From Candidatus Moraniibacteriota bacterium (GTDB lineage: Bacteria; Patescibacteriota; Minisyncoccia; Moranbacterales; UBA1568), in assembly GCA_023261695.1 (NCBI GenBank), contig JAHFON010000005.1, forward strand, positions 1 to 48,403: 48,403 nt of DNA. The letters are read 5' to 3'. The notes under the pieces were generated by a model. It searched no databases and was not told the DNA's origin. It saw only the letters and a program-made list of their open reading frames with translations. A program made the position numbers and the translations under genes. Of this stretch, positions 16,684-25,561 are shown piece after piece; the first letter of the stretch is position 1; the number at the start of each line of letters is the position of its first letter.

Positions 16684-16821
16684 GGATGGTTGATAGGGGA
16701 GCCCGAAATTTTTTCCAATAGACAGAGTAATTTTTTTCAAACGTTGATGCCAGTGTCTCTCAATAGCGTGAGTAATCTCTGTACACAGAGAAACAAGAAT
16801 ATTCTGGCTTCGTGTAAATAC

Positions 16822-17334
16822 TTACCCTTTGATCAAGTCTTTTAGATCCATTGCACCCTTTACGATACTATCATAGCCAGCGCGGTCACATAAACTAAGG
16901 AATCGTTCAAACTTTTTGGTGTAGTTACCATTATAGAGAATTCTACCCATGCTTGCCCGGCTATCACTTAGTTTTTGTAGTCGATTTAACCGGTATAACA
17001 CCTTACCCGCTACCGAATGGCGGTTGTAGGTGGTTAATTGATACTGGAGCCCATGACAGCGTCTGCACTTGAATTCGTGACCATTTAGCGGCAAATAGAG
17101 TTTAGTAGCTCGATAATCACACATACATCGAAAATAGGCTCGCGCGCCATAGGTAATATCCCTCCACTCTAGGGCTATCTTCTGAGGCTCATTCCCAGAC
17201 ACGCTAATGCACCAATCTGACTTATCATCCGGATCTTCTGCCCAAAAGTTTATATCCGCACGCGTTCCAAGCCCCAGTAGGAGATCCTTTGGAGTCAACG
17301 TGTAGCAATTTTCAACAAATAATTCAGTGTTCAT
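16822..17334 (-). CDS. Hypothetical protein with CxC...CxxC zinc cluster
   Basis: 170 residues, opposite strand to the other cargo genes. The centre (about 86-120) reads YFRCMCDYRATKLYL, then GHEFKCRRCHGLQYQ, a four-Cys cluster likely to bind zinc and resembling small ribbon proteins common on phages and mobile elements. The rest is a basic helical tail (LYRLNRLQKL). No SD seen upstream of the ATG. It may be a DNA-binding regulator of the element. Confidence 0.6.
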   Translation of the reverse strand: MNTELFVENCYTLTPKDLLLGLGTRADINFWAEDPDDKSDWCISVSGNEPQKIALEWRDITYGARAYFRCMCDYRATKLYLPLNGHEFKCRRCHGLQYQLTTYNRHSVAGKVLYRLNRLQKLSDSRASMGRILYNGNYTKKFERFLSLCDRAGYDSIVKGAMDLKDLIKG

Positions 17335-18114
17335 ACAAATGTGATTTTGTAGTTATTATTCATGGCGGTTTTTCCATGATGGGGAGGAAAGTTCTGGATT
17401 GCCCGGCATGGAAGCTTCTTTGTGCCTGCAGGTACGATTCGCCATCAAAGTAACTAAACCGGGCTACTGATAGTCTATTGTTGCTCCTGCTTCTGTTGCC
17501 TGCTGTTGTAGATCTCTTATGATTTTCTGCTATTATTAGCCTTCTTTTGTTTGTTATTTCCTGTATTCTTTTTTCCGAATTTAGCTCAATTGGGCAAGAG
17601 GGGGGAGTATGCCGTCCGATTGGTACGTCATTATGGTCCTGTGTATTTGATTCCGTTGTTTCTCGGAATACACGTCTGACTGACTATCGGTACCTGGATC
17701 TCACAGGATTTTCGGCGACTCGCCCATAGACTATTTCCACTAGCTTTCGATTGCCGTACCGTTTTGGTATGTCATATGTACGCCCATCAGTAGGACAACG
17801 TACACGTTTACATCTCTTCTCTGATTTTCCTAATACGGGCTAGGGGTCTGATGAGACCTGTAACATAGATATCAGGTCACTAGCTCGTATTGGGCCCTAG
17901 ATTGCTGTCTAGAGAGCATCAGGAGGAGTCGTTATTTTAATGGCGTCCAGCAGGCGGATTAACGATTGCCTCCACACCCTGCCAGTAACTCCGCATCGGC
18001 ATTGCTACCTTTGCAACGTACCGAGCTTTATTAGCGTTCGGTCGCTCACCCCACATTTTATTGAAAGGTAGGAACCAAAATCACACTGCAATTTTGATTC
18101 CTACTGAAGATTAT

Positions 18115-18131
18115 CAAAGTACCAAAAACTT
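18115..18131 (+). repeat. 17-bp inverted repeat, left copy
   Basis: caaagtaccaaaaactt, the exact reverse complement of 18908-18924. The motif is itself half-palindromic (aagt ... actt), as an operator or recombination site would be. Confidence 0.8.
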
Positions 18132-18180
18132 CTTCGAAAATCAGTCAATTTTCGGTATTTTAATGGAAACACAATAAAAA

Positions 18181-18201
18181 AGCGCTTTATAGCGCTATTT
18201 T
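18181..18201. terminator. Bidirectional rho-independent terminator
   Basis: agcgct-ttat-agcgct flanked by A-run upstream and T-run downstream. It closes the structured region coming from the left. Confidence 0.75.
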
Positions 18202-18389
18202 TGTCTTAATCTGCTTCTTCCTCCAGCATTTCAAGTTAACTGCTTGCCTCAAGGTCAATTTTCAAAAAAATTGCGAAAAATATTTTTACCGGCATTGATT
18301 TCCGAAGTGAAAAGAGATCAAAATCCATTTTATATCCGCCACGCGAGCGATAACCCTACCACTACCCCATCATCTCTAAAGGAGGAGGT

Positions 18390-18428
18390 ATGAGTATACC
18401 CCCCAATCAACATATTGCCTTAATTTAG
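18390..18428 (+). CDS. 12-aa micro-ORF with strong SD (possible leader peptide)
   Basis: ATG AGT ATA CCC CCC ... TAG encodes MSIPPNQHIALI, preceded by aaaggaggagg at optimal distance. The SymE-like gene downstream has no SD of its own. A 7-bp hairpin ggagctc/gagctcc (18465-18471/18488-18494) lies between them. This would fit leader-peptide or coupling control, but translation is unproven. Confidence 0.4.
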   Translation: MSIPPNQHIALI

Positions 18429-18535
18429 CCATTTTCTTCTGGCTATACCACTTTATGGGTATTAGGAGCTCACTAATCAGTGACAACGAGCTCCGGCATG
18501 CTCGGTCGAGGCATGTGTCACATCCATATACAAGT

Positions 18536-18724
18536 ATGAAAAGAGAACAAACAGTATCATATGCCCCCGGCGCTACAGCAACTAAGCCAATGATTCGGAT
18601 TGCCAACCGGTTTCTTGAGGAGTACGGCTTTACAGTGGGGGACAGGGTCGAAATCAATTATGCAGACGGTCTAATTACCATTACTCATATAAATCTATAT
18701 GACCACGACAATACAATGGCCTGA
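18536..18724 (+). CDS. SymE-like / AbrB-fold small protein
   Basis: 62 residues from ATG 18536; the open frame extends to 18455 with another ATG. The body IRIANRFLEEYGFTVGDRVE, then INYADGLITITHI, matches the SymE pattern (L-x-x-W/F-L-E-x-x-G-F-x-x-G-D-x-V ... G-x-L-x-I), a swapped-hairpin AbrB fold. SymE members are SOS-linked type I toxins; other AbrB-like proteins are regulators. It overlaps the next gene by 26 nt. It lies inside the 17-bp inverted repeats, so it may be switched or regulated through them. Confidence 0.6.
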   Translation: MKREQTVSYAPGATATKPMIRIANRFLEEYGFTVGDRVEINYADGLITITHINLYDHDNTMA

Positions 18725-18890
18725 GGCCATATCCCACCAAAAACGGGAACTTATTACACAACTAATCCTTCAAAACATTGAAAGCGATGAGGATAGAGAT
18801 CAATGGTTAGATGAACTTGAAACGGCTACCGCATATGATGGAGAAGAAATAATGGCTAATCTACTGGAAAATATAGCGCCAAAACTATAA
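18699..18890 (+). CDS. Small acidic hypothetical protein (63 aa)
   Basis: Begins inside the end of the SymE-like gene (different frame) and is probably translationally coupled to it. Sequence is acidic and helical (NIESDEDRDQWLDELETATA, then MANLLENIAPKL). No family recognised. A partner or antitoxin for the SymE-like protein is one possibility, from position only. Confidence 0.5.
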   Translation: MTTTIQWPEAISHQKRELITQLILQNIESDEDRDQWLDELETATAYDGEEIMANLLENIAPKL

Positions 18891-18907
18891 ATCTACTGGG
18901 AACGTCA

Positions 18908-18924
18908 AAGTTTTTGGTACTTTG
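18908..18924 (-). repeat. 17-bp inverted repeat, right copy
   Basis: aagtttttggtactttg, the exact reverse complement of 18115-18131. Together with flanking bases this copy forms the perfect palindrome caaagt-ttttggt-actttg (18906-18924). It lies just upstream of a second SD and micro-ORF. Confidence 0.8.
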
Positions 18925-18947
18925 GTAACGTTAGTAAGGAGGTTTTA

Positions 18948-18992
18948 ATGGGTCGAATTATAACCACACCTGAAACAACATCAAATTTATAA
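18948..18992 (+). CDS. 14-aa micro-ORF with strong SD (possible leader peptide)
   Basis: MGRIITTPETTSNL, preceded by taaggaggtttta and followed 19 nt later by the start of the next gene. It is the second short ORF with a consensus SD in 600 bp. Coding status unproven. Confidence 0.4.
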   Translation: MGRIITTPETTSNL

Positions 18993-19011
18993 AGGTAGAG
19001 AGAAAAAACAT

Positions 19012-19251
19012 ATGATCTACAAGAAATCTGAGGGTGAGCCTACAGCACTCCTAATCTCATGCAGAGACGAAGTAGCGGTGCAGGACAGACTGACATTCCA
19101 CTCGTATTTGGCGGGAACTCTGCGTATCACGCACTGGATTGAAGAGACAGATGATCTCGAGTCAAGGCTCGAAAGCATGTATGACATCCTCTTTGAGGAC
19201 GTAATGCAGAGCAGGGGAAGTAGCGGTACAGGGAATGAGGCAGTGAATTAA
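19012..19251 (+). CDS. Hypothetical protein (79 aa)
   Basis: Soluble, mixed sequence (LLISCRDEVAVQDRLTFHSY, then WIEETDDLESRLESMYDIL). No motif recognised. It lies 30 nt before the truncated recombinase and likely shares its transcript. In serine-integrase elements the recombination directionality factor is often a small gene beside the integrase, so it and its two small neighbours are candidates. That is inference from position. Confidence 0.5.
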   Translation: MIYKKSEGEPTALLISCRDEVAVQDRLTFHSYLAGTLRITHWIEETDDLESRLESMYDILFEDVMQSRGSSGTGNEAVN

Positions 19252-19281
19252 TAATCTTTTTAAGAAGTAATAAATAACATT

Positions 19282-19740
19282 ATGACCAAGACAACTAAAA
19301 AAGACCAAAAACGCGTTGCGATCTATGCGAGGGTAGCATCTTCAGGTGTTGTGGCTGAGAGAAGCCTCGCAAGACAACTCGATGAGATAAGAAAACATGC
19401 GAAAGAGAAAGGACATATGGTCTTTAAGGAATACTGCGATGTAGGCATAAGTGGAGGAACCGAAAACCGGCCGGCGCTTGATCAACTGAGAAAGGATGCC
19501 AACAGAGGGTGTTTTGAAGAGGTTCTATTACAAACGTCAGAAAGGTTGGCACGCGGGTACCCACTCATGGCTTTGTTTTTAGACGAGCTGGAAGAGCGGG
19601 GAATATCATGTGTATCAGTTGCCAAGCCAGTTTCTCTTTTATGTATTGGCATACAAGAGGAGGATTTGGCAGGCATGCAAGAGGGGCTTCCGTTCAAGCA
19701 CCCGGGCAGATATGAGGCAAACAGAGCAAAAAATGAATAA
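19282..19740 (+). CDS. Truncated serine recombinase (resolvase catalytic domain only)
   Basis: 152 residues. The resolvase N-terminal domain is recognisable: VAIYARVASSGVVAERSLAR with the YAR-x-S catalytic region, [20 protein letters not shown], and LLQTSERLARG. The usual active-site D-R-L-A-R of this last motif (kept as DPDRLARR in the full-length neighbour) reads ERLAR here, so the Asp is replaced. It stops after the catalytic domain, with a divergent tail. Fourteen bases separate it from the full recombinase. It may be inactive and modulate its partner, or be a decaying copy. Confidence 0.7.
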   Translation: MTKTTKKDQKRVAIYARVASSGVVAERSLARQLDEIRKHAKEKGHMVFKEYCDVGISGGTENRPALDQLRKDANRGCFEEVLLQTSERLARGYPLMALFLDELEERGISCVSVAKPVSLLCIGIQEEDLAGMQEGLPFKHPGRYEANRAKNE

Positions 19741-19754
19741 AATAATGAAAATTT

Positions 19755-21542
19755 ATGAGCGACATAATTGAAAAGGAAACCAAGCTGATAGCGGTTTATG
19801 CTAGAGTTTCCACTTCCGCACAGGAGGAACAGGAAACTATCGAGGCGCAGCTTTTGCAGGTACGCCAATTTGCTGATAAGCACGCCTATACAATCGTAAA
19901 TGAGTATCTCGACAATGGATGGAGTGGTGACAGTATTATAAGACCAGCTCTCGATCAGCTCCGGATAGATGCGAAGAAGAAAATATGGGAAGGGGTTTTG
20001 ATATATGATCCGGATAGATTAGCTCGCAGATACTCGTATCAGGAGCTGGTTATGGATGAGTTACGTGAAGCTGGTATAGAAGTGATATTTGTCACTACTT
20101 CTGCTCCCAAAAATGAAGAAGATAAGATTCTGTATGGAGTTAAGGGATTATTTGCTCAATATGAGAGAGCAAAAATTGCGGAGCGTTTCCGCATAGGAAA
20201 GATTAACCGAGTAAACTTGGGTCATGTGCTAACAACGGAGGCGCCATTCGGCTACACGTATATACCGAATATGGGTAAGAGAGGTACAAGTGAGTATGTT
20301 TTTGGCTATTACAAGATCAATAGAAACGAAGCGAAAGTTGTTGGCATGATCTTCAAATGGGTTGCCAATGATGGATTAACTCTGAGGGCTGTTGTACGGA
20401 AGCTACAAGAACAGAGCATACCTCCTCGCCGGAGTAAGCGGGGCGTATGGAATACAAGCACGTTGAGTACTCTTTTGCGCAATCAAACCTATATCGGCAA
20501 GGCACATTGGGGATCTTCCTATGCCGTAGTTCCCGCGAAGCCATTGAAGGATGAAAAATACAGGAAAATTAAAAAATCAAGCAAGCGTATGAAGCCAGAA
20601 AGTGAGTGGCTGTCCATTCCTGTAAAAGCCATTGTGAAGCAGGATCTTTTCGATCGTGCAGGACAAAGATTAAGGGAGAATTTTGCAATGATGGGACGGA
20701 ATAAGAAGAATGATTACCTGCTCGCTGGAAAGATCTGGTGCGCCTGCGGGAGAAGAAGGGCTGGGGAAGGACCGCAACATGGAAAACACCTTTATTACCG
20801 ATGCACAGATCGAGTCTATAGCTTCCCATTACCTCGTACTTGCAATGAGGGGGGGATCAATGCCAGAATTGCCGATGAAGCTGTGTGGCAGAAACTCAAG
20901 CAAATCATGAGCACCCCAGCATTAATGCTGTCTCAAGTTGAGCGATGGATGGGTAATCATAAAAGTAATGAGAGCAAGAGAGTCGTTATGGATATCGAGA
21001 ATGCTGAAAAACAAATAGCAAAACTAAATGGGCAAATGGATAAGTATGCCAAGGCTTACTCTGCAGACGTCTTTACTCTCAAACAGTTGAAGGGCTATCT
21101 GGCACCTCTGAAAGAAAAAATGGCTGTATTGGAAAAAAGTCTTGCTCAGGCCTATAGTGAGCAATTGCCAAAACTTGAAATGGCAACGCCGACCATCGAA
21201 GAGATAGAACTCTTTGCCAAAGACGCCACAAAAGCCTTGGATGGCTTGAGATTTAGCTCTAAGAAGGCTATAATTGGGAAAACTATCGATAAAATCATTT
21301 CTACTCAGAGAGATCTACAGTTCTACGGCTTTATCAATTTACAACAAATACATGTCGAGTTCATCACTGAGAGTCGGTATTGTCGGTTTGCCCAACGTGG
21401 GGAAGTCCACCCTGTTCAAAGCGCTGACGCGCAAAGCGGTGGATATCAACAACTATCCTTTTTGTACCATAGAACCCAACGTGGGGATTGTGGAAGTGTC
21501 AGATTCTCGCCTGTCGCAATTAGCCGCGCTTTCTCGAAGTAA
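19755..21542 (+). CDS. Large serine recombinase (integrase of the element)
   Basis: 595 residues as integrated. The catalytic domain (1-150) has [32 protein letters not shown] and YDPDRLARR. The Recombinase domain (about 170-280) has [27 protein letters not shown]. The zinc ribbon (about 320-370) has the Cys set WCACGRRR ... YRCTD ... RTCNEGG. A coiled coil follows at about 400-470. Beyond residue about 540 (ITESRY) the frame runs into ychF out of frame, so the last ~55 residues are not native. In the excised circle the frame would continue into 11016-11139. It integrates and excises the element. Confidence 0.9.
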   Translation: MSDIIEKETKLIAVYARVSTSAQEEQETIEAQLLQVRQFADKHAYTIVNEYLDNGWSGDSIIRPALDQLRIDAKKKIWEGVLIYDPDRLARRYSYQELVMDELREAGIEVIFVTTSAPKNEEDKILYGVKGLFAQYERAKIAERFRIGKINRVNLGHVLTTEAPFGYTYIPNMGKRGTSEYVFGYYKINRNEAKVVGMIFKWVANDGLTLRAVVRKLQEQSIPPRRSKRGVWNTSTLSTLLRNQTYIGKAHWGSSYAVVPAKPLKDEKYRKIKKSSKRMKPESEWLSIPVKAIVKQDLFDRAGQRLRENFAMMGRNKKNDYLLAGKIWCACGRRRAGEGPQHGKHLYYRCTDRVYSFPLPRTCNEGGINARIADEAVWQKLKQIMSTPALMLSQVERWMGNHKSNESKRVVMDIENAEKQIAKLNGQMDKYAKAYSADVFTLKQLKGYLAPLKEKMAVLEKSLAQAYSEQLPKLEMATPTIEEIELFAKDATKALDGLRFSSKKAIIGKTIDKIISTQRDLQFYGFINLQQIHVEFITESRYCRFAQRGEVHPVQSADAQSGGYQQLSFLYHRTQRGDCGSVRFSPVAISRAFSK

Positions 21543-22410
21543 AAAAATTATTCCGGCGGTCATTGAATTTGTGGATATTGCCGGTTTGGTCAAAGGGGCG
21601 AGCGAGGGAGAAGGTTTGGGCAATAAATTTCTTGGGAGTATTCGCGAAGTGGACGCGATAGTGGAGGTGGTGCGGGTGTTTGAAAATCCTAATATTATTC
21701 ACGTTCACAATCGCGTCGCGCCGACGGAAGACATTGAAATTATCAATGTTGAACTTATTTTGTCCGATTTGGAGACGCTGACCAAGCGCAAATTCAAAAC
21801 CGCCAAAGACGCGCGCGCCGGAACCAAATCGGCTGTGGCGGAAATGAGCGTGCTGGAAAAATTGGAGACGGCGTTGCAGGCAGGCAGTTTGGCGCACGCT
21901 GTGATACAGAAATTTTCAGACGAGGAGCGAAAAATCGCGCAGTCTTTGCAGTTGTTGACCGCCAAGCCGTTTTTTTATGTGTATAATGTTTCGGATATCG
22001 ATGCTGATTTAGGCTCTGAACTGGAAAGCCGTCCCCACGTGAAACTGGATATCAAAATTGAAGAAGAACTGCTGGAAATGTCGGCGGAAGAAATAATTGA
22101 AATGGGACTGCGGTCGCATTTGGGCGATCTTTCGCAAAGAGCCTACGCCCTGCTTAATCTCATCACGTATTTTACCACCGGCGAAGACGAAACACGCGCC
22201 TGGACGATTGTTCGCGGATCTACCGCGCCAATCGCGGGAGCGGCTATCCATACTGATTTTCAAGAAAAATTCATTCGGGCGGAGGTTATTCATTGTGAAA
22301 AATTACTGGAAGCTAAATCATGGAGCGCCGCTCGCGACGCAGGCTTGCTTCGTTTGGAAGGCAAAGAATACATCGTCCAAGACGGCGATGTGGTTGTATT
22401 TAAGATTTGA
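21352..22410 (+). CDS. ychF: Redox/ribosome-associated ATPase YchF (OBG family)
   Basis: 352 residues from ATG 21352, a start supplied by the inserted element (MSSSSLRVG replaces the original MPLKVG). G1 is [10 protein letters not shown]3 is [10 protein letters not shown], the NxxE-type G4 is replaced by YNVSDID, and the C-terminal TGS domain contains TFFT-like [15 protein letters not shown] and ends with [14 protein letters not shown]. The first 8 codons lie inside the integrase frame. The gene lost its uppS-linked upstream sequence and probably now depends on element transcription. No good SD is visible before 21352. Its 3' end is duplicated at 23100-23155. Confidence 0.93.
   Translation: MSSSSLRVGIVGLPNVGKSTLFKALTRKAVDINNYPFCTIEPNVGIVEVSDSRLSQLAALSRSKKIIPAVIEFVDIAGLVKGASEGEGLGNKFLGSIREVDAIVEVVRVFENPNIIHVHNRVAPTEDIEIINVELILSDLETLTKRKFKTAKDARAGTKSAVAEMSVLEKLETALQAGSLAHAVIQKFSDEERKIAQSLQLLTAKPFFYVYNVSDIDADLGSELESRPHVKLDIKIEEELLEMSAEEIIEMGLRSHLGDLSQRAYALLNLITYFTTGEDETRAWTIVRGSTAPIAGAAIHTDFQEKFIRAEVIHCEKLLEAKSWSAARDAGLLRLEGKEYIVQDGDVVVFKI
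21372..21379. other. attR core of the element (agtcggta)
   Basis: Same 8 bases as 11008-11015. Around it, 11 of 13 bases match (ctgagagtcggta against ctcaaagtcggta). Crossing over here joins recombinase and ychF. Confidence 0.8.
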
Positions 22411-22415
22411 GTTTA
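22360..22415 (+). repeat. 56-bp direct repeat, ychF 3' end (first copy)
   Basis: The last codons of ychF plus five bases after the stop. It is identical to 23100-23155, with the HEPN/MNT pair between. Confidence 0.92.
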
Positions 22416-22459
22416 TCCGAATGATTGTTGAGCATTTTATTTTGTGATAAACTTGTTTT

Positions 22460-22753
22460 ATGACTACGGAAATTATCAAGAAAAAAATAGTCCCGATTCT
22501 CAAGCGCCGAGGAGTTCTCAAGGCAGCTGTTTTTGGGTCGGCCGCAAGAGGTAAAATGACAAAAAAAAGTGATGTTGATTTATTGTTGGAGATCTCACAA
22601 AATAAAACGCTTTTTGACATAATAAAGCTTAAATTGGAATTGGAGGAAAAATTAAAAAGAAGTGTGGATATAGTGGAATATAGCGCCATCCATCCTCTTA
22701 TTAAAAATCAGGTTTTGAAAGAGCAAAAAAATATATATGAAAAGAGACCCTAA
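22460..22753 (+). CDS. MNT-type nucleotidyltransferase antitoxin
   Basis: 97 residues. The minimal nucleotidyltransferase signature is FGSAARGKMTKKSDVDLLLE, that is GSxxRG and DxD metal ligands. The partner HEPN gene overlaps its end by 17 nt. Known HEPN/MNT systems use the MNT to add AMP to the HEPN toxin and silence it. The size and order here (MNT then HEPN) fit that system. Confidence 0.85.
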   Translation: MTTEIIKKKIVPILKRRGVLKAAVFGSAARGKMTKKSDVDLLLEISQNKTLFDIIKLKLELEEKLKRSVDIVEYSAIHPLIKNQVLKEQKNIYEKRP

Positions 22754-23075
22754 ATTATTTTTCGCGGATATCTTTGAAAGTATTGAGTTGATTGAAAAAT
22801 ACACAAAAGGTTTGACGTACGAAAAATTTATTAAAAACAATACAATTCAAGATGCGGTATTGAGGCGTTTTGAAATAATTGGAGAAGCTGCAAAAAATAT
22901 TCCAGATAATATAAAAAAGAAACACCAGAATATACCATGGAAAGAGATGGCTAATATGAGAAATGTAATTTCTCATGAATATTTTGGTATCACTATGAAA
23001 AGAATTTGGAATACGGCAAAAAAGGATTTGCCAAAACTTAAAAAGCAAATTTCAGGCATTTTTATAACATCTTGA
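22737..23075 (+). CDS. HEPN toxin (DUF86 family)
   Basis: 112 residues, all helical. The catalytic motif is RNVISHEYF (R-x4-H-x-Y), in which the Tyr is the usual target for AMP addition by MNT. VLRRFEIIGEAAKNIP is characteristic of DUF86. It is a probable RNase toxin acting on tRNA or mRNA. It begins inside the MNT gene, so expression is coupled. Confidence 0.85.
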   Translation: MKRDPKLFFADIFESIELIEKYTKGLTYEKFIKNNTIQDAVLRRFEIIGEAAKNIPDNIKKKHQNIPWKEMANMRNVISHEYFGITMKRIWNTAKKDLPKLKKQISGIFITS

Positions 23076-23090
23076 GTTGCATCGCTCTCT

Positions 23091-23155
23091 CGTCTGGAGG
23101 GCAAAGAATACATCGTCCAAGACGGCGATGTGGTTGTATTTAAGATTTGAGTTTA
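23091..23155 (+). pseudogene. ychF: Residual ychF 3' end
   Basis: Encodes [19 protein letters not shown] and stop, the last residues of YchF, with synonymous changes at the left edge. It is the second copy of the direct repeat and marks the right side of the HEPN/MNT cassette. Confidence 0.88.
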
Positions 23156-23183
23156 ATGCCTATTTATGGGTAAAATGTGGCCA

Positions 23184-23212
23184 TTGACTTTTTCTATATT
23201 TTAGTGTAAAAT
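23184..23212 (+). promoter_or_regulatory. Sigma-70-like promoter of the lipoprotein gene
   Basis: TTGACT (23184-23189), 17-nt spacer, TAAAAT (23207-23212), about 100 nt before the start codon. Confidence 0.6.
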
Positions 23213-23314
23213 AAGCTGTTGCAAAATCCAGTGCAATAGGTTCCTTAATAATTGGAAATTATCCATTAGGAAAAATAGGAAAAACAATCGTTAGATAAAA
23301 AAGGAGAAGTGTAG

Positions 23315-23689
23315 ATGAAAAGACAGATGAAGAGAATTTCAGTACTAGTTATCGCTCTTGTGTCATTAGTTTTTCAGGGTTGCGCGCTTTATTCGGTCGC
23401 TAGTGGGATTGGCGGTGGAGGTCCATTTGACTCTCACCCGAGGAGAGCGGTAGACCCAATCGTTCACGCTCGGGAGGAGTGTCGCCTAGTGAAGAGTGTA
23501 GTCGATTCGAAGGTTCGGGCGTATGACGAAGTGGTATTTTTTGAAGGAGAAGCCACTGTCGTCAGTAAAATAGGAATGGTACGTTCTGGAGAGAGGTATT
23601 TGGTAGGAGTTGACACCTACCAAAGTGGCACTGTTTCAATATCCTTTTTGTGGAGTTTAAATAACCACCTTGTACCTTGCCGTCGCTAG
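23315..23689 (+). CDS. Putative lipoprotein (124 aa)
   Basis: SD aaaaggaga before the ATG. The signal sequence is basic then hydrophobic (ISVLVIALVSLVFQG) with a lipobox-like VFQGC, Cys at about 22. The mature part is soluble with Cys at REECRLVK and at the end VPCRR. No known domain. It has its own promoter and a strong terminator, so it is monocistronic. Confidence 0.65.
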   Translation: MKRQMKRISVLVIALVSLVFQGCALYSVASGIGGGGPFDSHPRRAVDPIVHAREECRLVKSVVDSKVRAYDEVVFFEGEATVVSKIGMVRSGERYLVGVDTYQSGTVSISFLWSLNNHLVPCRR

Positions 23690-23711
23690 TAGTAACGGGG
23701 GGGGTACAATA

Positions 23712-23741
23712 AGAGCCGAGACAATGTCCCGGCTCTTTTAC
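23712..23741 (+). terminator. Rho-independent terminator
   Basis: agagccg/cggctct stem followed by tttt. Confidence 0.8.
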
Positions 23742-23746
23742 TTTGC

Positions 23747-23788
23747 TTGACACGCGGGGAATTGGCAATCTATAATACAGAGTGCTAA
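23747..23788 (+). promoter_or_regulatory. groEL promoter with CIRCE operator
   Basis: TTGACA (23747-23752), 18-nt spacer, TATAAT (23771-23776). Over the -10 lies ttggcaatc-N9-gagtgctaa (23762-23788), matching CIRCE (TTAGCACTC-N9-GAGTGCTAA) in 16 of 18 arm bases. HrcA, encoded at 40236, is the expected repressor. Confidence 0.85.
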
Positions 23789-23812
23789 ATGAGTAATAAA
23801 TAAGCAGTATAA

Positions 23813-25468
<1,656 letters not shown>

Positions 25469-25503
25469 ACGCTTGAACAAGAGAGACCTAATGGAAAATC
25501 AAA

Positions 25504-25527
25504 AAAGAGACATGAGTCTCTTTTTTT
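25504..25527 (+). terminator. groEL terminator
   Basis: aaagagac-atga-gtctcttt followed by more T. Five bases later a TATAAT (25532-25537) provides a -10 for the next gene. Confidence 0.85.
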
Positions 25528-25561
25528 GTGGTATAATACAGACGGACAAAAATAAAAAACT

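Larger units (their letters stand above)
17384..18203 (+). ncRNA. Candidate large structured noncoding RNA region
   Basis: Over 1 kb (17335-18389) without a convincing gene but with much secondary structure: gcccgg/ccgggc (17401/17459); gtgt-attccg/cggaat-acac (17641-17673); a 60-nt branched hairpin aatacg.gctag / ctagc.cgtatt with inner gacctg/caggtc (17832-17891); a 14-position stem with one mismatch (18068-18104); cgaaaat/attttcg (18135-18154). It ends at a rho-independent terminator (18181-18201). The class is unknown. Transcription, strand and 5' end are inferred. It sits next to the recombinase cluster. Confidence 0.45.
11008..21379. mobile_element. 10.4-kb integrative element inserted in ychF by a large serine recombinase
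   Basis: Boundaries are the two copies of agtcggta (11008-11015 and 21372-21379), which split ychF after codon 6. The right end carries the large serine recombinase typical of such elements. Cargo: a TPR protein, secreted Cys-rich and membrane proteins, a thermonuclease, possible HEPN-type proteins, a Cys-cluster protein, a SymE-like gene, small genes and a truncated recombinase. Two structured noncoding stretches are also present. There are no capsid, conjugation or replication genes. Codon use (AT-richer, few GC-ending codons) differs from the flanking ychF and uppS. Confidence 0.88.
22416..23090. mobile_element. HEPN/MNT cassette between duplicated ychF 3' ends
   Basis: The segment between the two copies of the ychF end holds only the toxin-antitoxin pair. 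The downstream copy shows synonymous differences (cgt-ctg-gag against cgt-ttg-gaa) before the identical stretch. This suggests the cassette arrived with a gene end from another strain. No recombinase of its own. Confidence 0.65.

Noticed and set aside
17381-17470. RNase P RNA-like box (gaggaaag at 17384)
   Set aside because: It resembles the first conserved region of RNase P RNA, but the matching ACAGAA-type region V is not found in the following kilobase and the rest does not fold as RNase P.
17547-17729. 60-codon frame in the structured region
   Set aside because: It crosses hairpins, has no SD and no recognisable protein pattern.
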